Of a stretch of DNA of 64,000 nt, positions 55,801 to 64,000 are shown one piece after another (within the stretch, counting starts at the first letter, position 1; each line of letters starts with the position of its first letter). The DNA is taken from positions 248,001 to 312,000 of the forward strand of contig CM061247.1 of NCBI GenBank assembly GCA_022605425.2. The letters run 5' to 3'. This DNA is from Hamiltosporidium tvaerminnensis. Taxonomy: Eukaryota; Microsporidia; Dubosqiidae. The notes under the pieces were generated by a model. The model was given only the letters and a program-made list of their open reading frames with translations. It did not search any database and had not been told where the DNA came from. The position numbers and the translations under genes are program-made.

Positions 55801-58800
55801 TGAGAAATGTCTGAATTTATGAATAAGAAATCATTTCACAAAATATCAGAAACATACTCAAATATTTCAATCATTTATCTATTTCGAGTTAATTGGTTTC
55901 AAACATTATAAGAAATGTTTAAAAAAAGATATTTTTTCAATATATTTTTTCATTTTATTTTATTTGGATATAAATGTAAAAAAACGATTTTCATTTTAAA
56001 TATTATAGCTTTTTTTCAATAGAAACATTTTTGGTAGCGAAATTTTTAATATTGGCTTAATAAAGTATTTAAAATTAGTTTTAGAAAGGCGGATGTCTAC
56101 TTAGTAAAATATATGGAATAAAAACACCGAAAATGTGTTGTTTCTGATTTAATTCGCTTATACGAACCTCTTTTTTTTCCTATAAAGGCATTTTCTGATT
56201 GGCTTTTTCAAAAATTTAAAATATAGAATTTCGTGTTTATATTAAATATATATACATTGAATATAGAAGAATATGATTTGGTATTATAATTAAATAATTG
56301 TCCTTTACACATAAGATTAATTATTTAGATAAACCAAGTATATTAACTAAAATCGCACAGCACTACTTGAGATTTTGATTTTATATTTCGTTTTATAGGC
56401 ATTTTATTCTTTTGATTGCAATTTTTATTTTAGTAAATTTTTATACAAATTAAAACTTCTAACGGAAAATCTAACTTGGAATATTTTTACTTAAATAATT
56501 ATTACAGTTCTCTTCTACTTTTCGAATTTAATGAGGAGCAAATAGAACGCCAACGTATTATTTTGCCGATCAATGTTATGGCTTTTACTTAGTCTATTTC
56601 TTTTTTTTGGAAAGCCGGTTTAGGAATCAAACCGTTTTACAATTAAAAAGTTCTTAATTTTTTCTGTCAAAGTTCTTGATTTTATGTTACCTACGTCATA
56701 GTATGATTTGAATGTCAGGCATTGATTTCCAAAACAGTCCTTTATCATTCTATTTGTTTCTTTTGATCTGTTATAATTCAAGATTATAAGGTATTGGTCT
56801 ATAAATCCGGTATGTTAATATCTGCCTAAAAATCAAAACAATGATTTCTAGACCAATTTCATAGATTTATTACTTAGCAGATGGGTTTTTATTGGTTATC
56901 CTCTTTCTGATATGTCGATTAAACCACTAATAATTCAAAAAATCGCTTTTAGAGATACATCGGTAATTAATTTTTATTTAAAATCTCATACACTACTAAA
57001 GTTTAAATTATAAGTTTTATATCTTTCTATTGTTTATAGTTTTTTCATATAAAACAATTGACTCACAGAACAACAAATTAGCTGATAATTCTCTTTCTGA
57101 TAATACTTTTAAAATATAAAAATCTCATTTGATTAGAAATTAACTTTTTAAAATGAAGAAGCTCTGAATATCTTGATTTCGAGACTTTGCTCTCCAGATA
57201 AAACAGGGAAATTTTATAATTCCATGTAAATTAAGACCAAATGGAACCGAAAAAATAATAAAAAAATTAAATTAAAATTTAAAAAATGAACTTTGTTATT
57301 CTTCTGTAATGATTTTAAAAAATTTAAAAATATAAATTACTAATCTTGCTGTTTAATTTTGTATATTTTGATTCCTTTACCTTTTAATCCAACCAATTGT
57401 ATCTTAGTTCTTGTTCCATCTTTAGCTTTGATAGAAATTTCAGTATTTCCTATTTGTACAATACTAGCACTAAAAACATTTCCATGTAAATTTATTTTTA
57501 TTTTTTCACCTTTAATAAATTCATTTTCCCCGATGGTTAAAACACCTTCAAAAATTTTAATTAAGTCTTTATTTCCATGTATTTCTTCAATATCCTGGCA
57601 TATCTCTTCTTCAGTTGGCATACGCAGGAATCCTTTATACTCTGTTTTTTTTCTCTTTTTTATTATTTCTTCAGCTGTTTTATTTACATCTTCATCTTCT
57701 ACTTCTATCTCGTTTTCTTGTTCTTCAATTATTTTGTTCATCTTCTTGCATGCAGCTACATAATAAAACTTCTCTTTTTTCTTCTTTTCAAATAAAAGAT
57801 GCGCTGAATGCATCGTTTTTTTATTTGATTTTGTACAAATATTTTCCATACGCATGTTTTAGGGTTGAACTGCTATTTTTTAAATCAAATATGAAACATA
57901 TATCTCGAAGACATTGTTGTTATTGAATAGACTAAATATTATCGTGATTAAAATATAATACACATCAAATGAATTATTTTCTATTTCTACTTTCATCAAA
58001 AAACATCAAAATTATTTTATTTTTTAGACAGATTTGAGTTTTTTTTAAAATTAATAAAAACAAAAAAAAACTGATGTGAAAAGGACTAATAAGATAAACT
58101 GATATAAAAAGAACCAAATGAAACCAATATAAACAGATTTAAATATAAAGTAAACCCCAATTTAATAAAAAGAGACTTAGATATCAATAATTACTTTATT
58201 ATAAAGTAAAACCCAATTTAATAATAAAAAGAGACTTAGATATCAATAATTATTTTATTATAAAGTTCTCCAAATTGATTAAAAAAATTTTAACTTCTGT
58301 GTAAAATATTCAATCAAATCAAATCACGGATTTTAAGTATCAAAAATTTCAATTTAGATACTTACGAACCAATTATTTGTATTTGAAATATATTAATAAA
58401 TACTTTTTATAATTCTATGAAATGTGGAGGGAGGATAACCACATAAAAAACTTTCTGCTTGGCAATGAGTGTGTGAAACTGGTGTGAGGTCATTGTTTGG
58501 ATTTTTGGTGGGAATACAACCACACTACATCTTCAGTTGTTCCATGGGAGTTGTTATGAAGAGCAGAGGTCTAAGAAATGGAGAAACTTTTTCTACACAT
58601 TTATTTGTAGTTTTTTATGTAACCAGATTGCAGACCGCAGCTGAACATGTAGGTAATTGCCATGTAAAAGCATGGAAACCTAACCTTGCTCACTCGGGTT
58701 AGAAGACTTAGCGCCTGGGAGATACAAAACAAAAAACCATTTAAAGCCAGAAAAGCTAAGTAGCAGGTTATACCTGTTGGTATGACATTGCACTGTCTAG

Positions 58801-61800
58801 GTGGACCCCATGTAAATCTATGAAATATATCTTAGCTAGAAGTTTATTGGGTTCAGAAAGTGTAGAGTAAGTGGGAATGCTGCATAGTCTTGGGGGAGCC
58901 CAGGGGGGGGGCTTCGGCCTTCGATCACACACCATGCAACGGACATTAACGAACTCCGGGCAACTGCCTCGCCTATTAATTAGGTTCTACACACCTAGTA
59001 GATGAAAGGCTTTGGGACGTAGGTATCGCAGGGGTTACCGATGGAGTGTTGGGGTAGCAGTTATTTATGTTAAACCTAGAACTGCGTTAATGTCATAAAA
59101 AAAAATATAACACTTGCCACTATTTTAAAAAAGATGTGATACTTTATAATAAAGTACTAAATTAGAATAAAATAATTCTATGAATAAAATATAATACAGA
59201 GTAAGAAATAATAACTTAAAAATCAGTGTATTCTTTAATATTTAATTTTTAAATACAACTAAGAACAGAAACGCACAGGTAAATACATTTCAAATTAGAA
59301 AGTTAAAACCTTAAAATCCAATATTAATATTTGATATCTTGATCTAAATTTTTATAATATTTAATTTGTATTAAGTGATTAGATCAGATTAATTAATTAT
59401 GAATTTATAATTAGAACATGGTATTTTTTTATAGCTGGAACGTATCATATTTATTAATCAGTAGTTAATTCAAAAAATATATAGTTGTACAAACTACAAT
59501 ACTAAGTATTTATATATTAATTTGTTATTCACATGTAAATAAAAATATATTTTGAATTTCAAAATGATATTTATAATTCGTTTGAATTGAAATAAAACAT
59601 TTTATTAAAAAATATATTACGAATTGCAAAATGATATTTTAATTCGTTTGAAGTAAAATAAAATATTTTATTAAAAAATATAGTTGAATGGTTGAAATTG
59701 TAAAAAAGAATGATTTAAAAAAAGAAAAATTTGGTAGACCAGAAGTTTATTAAATAAAAAACATTTTTTGAACTAAACTTAGATAAAAAAAGAAATAAAA
59801 TTGATAAAAATTTAATTTAATCTTACTGCGTTATTTCCCTAACTAATTAAATTTTAGTAAAATGGTATTTTTTTAAACTTATATGTTTTTTTAAAATTAA
59901 AAATTTTCCAAAAAACTGAATATGTGATATTTTTTGAAATAGGATATAAGATTTCATTATTAATCCATTTTTGGTAATTTATAAATCATATTTAAGATTT
60001 TTCAAATGAATATAAAATTATATTGGAATTTTAATAAAATAATAAGTAAAGTTAGAAATATTGTATCGTATTTTAACTTCTGAAAATTAGTGAAAAAAAT
60101 GAGTTTTAATAAAAACGGACATTTAATTAGATTTGTGTTTTGTCTAAAATATTAAGAAGCGAAATCATAAAATGCTAAAATTAAAATTAGTTATTGGAAT
60201 TTAATAAAAAATACTCCCTCTGTCCGGAAATATGGTATACATTTTAGCGATTTTTTTTTCCGGAAATATGGTATACATTTGCGAAAAGATAAACTAAATC
60301 AAAAAATTTACATGACAAGTTTATTATATTACCTTTATTTCGAACATTTTAATAAATATTAATGTAAATATTAAATAAAATTTTAAAAAATATATATTAA
60401 AATTAATAAGTTTACTCGAAATTTGATTTGGCTTTAACGTATGCTTCTTTGGAACATACATATTTTCCTAGCAGTCGACCTTCGCGACGAAGTTTTCCTT
60501 TACTTAAATGAGGTATTTTACAACCATTTTTTCCATCTGCTAACATAATTGACATCATACATGCTTGCAATGTTGTAAAAACGTTATCGAGAGTATTCGC
60601 TTCTAATTGATGAAATGCATCTTGAAACAATTTATTAATTCGTCAATTGTGTGTGGCGAAGCTTCGTGGTGCAGCGATTGTATGGAGTTGAAAAAAACCT
60701 AAATCAAGAACATTTAAATCGGGGCTATTTGCCGGTTTCGCCTTAAATTTAATATTTTAGTCATCAGCAGAACCAAGAGCGACAATATCTGCATCATTAT
60801 CGGAAAAATGGGGTTTTGCATTGTCTTGTTGTACGTAAATTGTTTTCTTTCTGTATGCTGGCGGAGATTTAGATTTAATTGCGGGAATACATTATCAATC
60901 ATCATGTTTTTGCAATTTAATGCTGTAACAGATTCCATATTTTTTGTTATAATTGTCCCTTTAGCCCTATTCTTAGAATTTATTTGAGCTGGTTCTTTAT
61001 AAACAAATGGCCATATTCCAATTTTCCCATCAAAATAAAGCTTTCGATGTGCATCATAGCGTGGTCGAGCTACTGCAGCCATGAACATTATTTTCGTAAT
61101 AAATCGCTTACTTTTGCAGTTTCTCTCCGGTTTTTCTTCGTTTAACATTAATTAATAAGAGCGCTTAACTTTAGTAAGATAAAACCACTTTTCATCAACG
61201 TGAACGTAGTCGTACAAATCATCAAAAAGCAAATCTCCATTATTAGCAAGATTTACTTTAGACAAGCAAAATTTCAAGCTGTCCATTTTATTTTTATCTC
61301 TTAAAGTTGGTTTAACTGTAGAAGATATTCTCTTGATATACTTTCCCGACTTGAATATATCAAAAAAAGTTGATTTTGGAATATCAATTGCAAAGGAAAG
61401 ACTGCGGAGCGTTCCTCGACGATTTAATGGTGTATTCCTTATTTGCGCTAAATTGTTCGAATATTCTTTAGATTTTCTTCCGCATCTTTTTTTCTTTTTT
61501 GAAGAAACATCGGCACATATCTTGCCTTTTTTGTATTGAGTTTGTGCTGCATGCCAAATTCTGCTAACAGTTAGCCGGGAAACTTGAAAGGCAGAAGAAA
61601 CTTCGTTGATGACACCGTGTTTTAACTTATTCTCCTTCATCTGCTGTAATAATTTTTCTAAAATACCTTGACGTTGTTCTTTAGTTAACTGTTTATATTT
61701 TGAATCTCTTCTTTCTAAATTTCACAAATTTCCTTCCAAATTTTCCATATTCGTCTTGCAGCGGTACTAATTTTTTTTACCATAAGAAACACTGTGTTTG

Positions 61801-64000
61801 AGCGGTAACTTTTTAACTAAGAATGATATTATTAAAGTCAAAAATTTCAGGTTATATTGTCATGAATATTTACTATGACAATTTCATGACGGTTGCCTAT
61901 TTATTTTTTATATTCACGATAATCTACGGTTTTTTTGAAATGTATACCATATTTTCGGACAGAGGGAGTATTTTAGAACTTTTTAAGTTTCAATTGGTAT
62001 AAGAAATATCTTAATTGTAAATAAATATGTTTAATACAATATTTAATTATTAAAATTCTATTTAAAGTTGTAAAATTTTTGTAAAATCAACTTTTATATT
62101 CAAATAGAAAATTTTATACCTGGTTTGACTGGAAAATAAGATTTAATAATAATTGGGAAAATTAAAAGCTTGCAAATATTATTTATATGAATTAAAACAA
62201 ACCTAATTTTTAAAAAATATGGACTTAGTAATTAAAGAAAGGAAATTTTCAAAAAATATTTTAAAAGCTCAAATGAATTTACTAGAAAACAGAAATTTAA
62301 AAATATGTTTTGAAGTATAAATAATCTCTTTATAAATATTTTTGTTTATACTGATAATTTAAAACATATATCTGTATTTTTAGAAATTAGAAGCTCTAGT
62401 ATTTTAATAAATCACATTCAACAAATTTATGAGAAATAAAGAAAAAAAATAATCAAGATTACTTCGTTGAAAATTCCATAAAAAACAACAATGATTTTAT
62501 TCAACGTATCTCGCGAGAATCTTTTCGAAATCAGGAGGAAATTCATGTTCTCCATCAAATTTTATAAATTTCACATTTACTTTTAAACATTTCAATGCCA
62601 TATAAGACATCCATCCTGCAATAAATGGAACCACTGTATCTTTTTTTCCATGAGTCAATAAAATATTTTGTCGGTGCGTATTCCTGTGTTTGACTCGTGG
62701 CAAATATCCGCTCATTGCTATTATTACTCTAAATTTGTAATTACAATTTAAAGCAATATATAGAGACATAGTAGCACCTTGTGAATACCCACATAGTATC
62801 ACTTTCTCAGAATCAAATTTATAATACTCAATAAGTTTTAATATTTTATCCATGGACTCGTCCAAACCTTGCGTATCTTCTTTAGCGAATATACTTCTAT
62901 TTCTAATATTAAACCAACTATTTACCGATTTATTGTCATACAAACCAACTTTTAATGGAAAAGCTGTTGGAATTATTATCATTACGTTTTTATGTGATTC
63001 AGAAAATTTAATAAATCTATTCGACATATCTTTACCATTGCTGTTTATTCCGTGTAAAAATATCATTAAATAGTCTGTGGCCATAGAATTTAGAATAATC
63101 AAAGAATCAAATATTTTCATAATTATGGATACAAAAAATTAATTACTTAATTTACTCAAAAAAATAAAATTTATAATCTTTTTTGTTAAATTGTAAAATT
63201 GTTGGTACTGAAAACAACAAATTGTATTTGAAAAAAGACCAAGAATATTAAAACCTAGTTTATTCATTTTCCCCAAAATAAATTGTTATTTCTAATAAAA
63301 TAGTAATAATTAACTAACTATCTATTCGGCGCTACAAGCCTGAACAAGATAGACCTTTTAACGATCCTTCGGAATTAATCAAGCATCATAAAACCTTTTT
63401 ATTAAAACAAAATCTTTATATAGAATATCTTATGGTCTAAATACATTCCATTGCCATTTGACTATGAAGCGTCTTAAAATGCTAATAAACTCTTACAGAA
63501 TTTCACTTAATCTTTTAACTTAAACGATATTAAACAAAAGATAAAATATAATCAACGAAGATACAGAGGAGTCTTTTTAGAACTATAAGGCCTTGAAAAC
63601 TTCTAATGTTATAAGACAGCTTTCATACAATTTTAAAACTATTTTTATCTACTATACTCTAGAAAAAGAAATTTGACTAGTGAAGAATATTTTAATGAAT
63701 CTTATTTACTTAAATGGCAATCTTAGCGAATAATTAAATTTAAAGAGTGGAAAGCCCGAATAAAACCTTTGATATGCTCTATGGTTTTTTTGTTGAATTA
63801 TGAGCCTTATAAAGAAACGAATCCTTTTAGTATAAACCAATCTCACATTGATTTTATCGTTAATGATATTTCATCTTTCACGGAAGCATTTAAAAATCAA
63901 ACAAATATCTCAAGTTCTCTTAAAATCAAATATAGAGTAATTCTAGAGTTATTGCAAATATATTAAAAAAATATATTTTACGAAGTAAAGTGGTTTACTA

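Overview
The window looks like a piece of a microsporidian nuclear genome. It is very AT-rich, its genes are short and divergent but recognisably eukaryotic (HMG-CoA synthase, cofactor-independent phosphoglycerate mutase, a MutS homologue, Bet3, Esf1, Noc3, ribosomal protein eL39), and three introns of only 21-24 nt begin with GTAAGT and end in TAATTTAG-like sequence. Ten genes carry a CCC triplet 0-8 nt before the start codon. The low gene density and heavy load of decaying transposons fit a large-genome microsporidian (for example a Hamiltosporidium- or Edhazardia-like lineage). That genus guess is inference.

Layout. 1-10.6 kb: a decayed R4/Dong-type non-LTR retrotransposon, a secreted Lys/Asp-rich tandem-repeat protein, and a second retrotransposon scrap. 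10.6-14 kb: HMG-CoA synthase and iPGM. 14-20.4 kb: a membrane protein gene with two mini-introns lies between two copies of an old repeat (family D); one copy carries a short TSD-flanked insertion (family B); then a Tc1-like relic. 20.4-25.6 kb: a protein kinase, a histone-fold protein and Esf1. 27.8-30 kb: the first secreted leucine-rich-repeat protein (LRR1). 30-35 kb: only repeat relics. 35.3-37.1 kb: Noc3 and eL39. 41.5-45.3 kb: LRR2 and Bet3. 46.6-48.9 kb: an MSH4-like MutS. 49-55.8 kb: a SINE-like repeat, a Merlin element, a frameshifted LRR3 inside a segmental duplication of the LRR2 locus, and retrotransposon scraps. 57.3 kb: a small protein with a possible Sds3-like tail. 60.2-62 kb: a mariner element with plant-type features. 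62.5-63.1 kb: an acyl-protein thioesterase.

A roughly 720-bp GC-richer repeat (family A) occurs seven times in both orientations. At least two copies have target-site duplications, so it behaves like a short retroposon. Its 3' end (TTAAATAAA) resembles the 3' end of the R4-like element, which may have mobilised it. A copy lies 126-1741 bp upstream of each of the three LRR genes. LRR2 and LRR3 are near-identical over much of their length but become patchy towards the 3' end, consistent with gene conversion in a variable, secreted (possibly host-facing) family.

Functionally the ordinary genes cover glycolysis, the mevalonate pathway, ER-Golgi tethering, ribosome biogenesis (Esf1, Noc3, eL39), depalmitoylation and DNA recombination. 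There is no sign of operons. Genes are single units separated by long AT-rich stretches, many of them filled with repeat relics.
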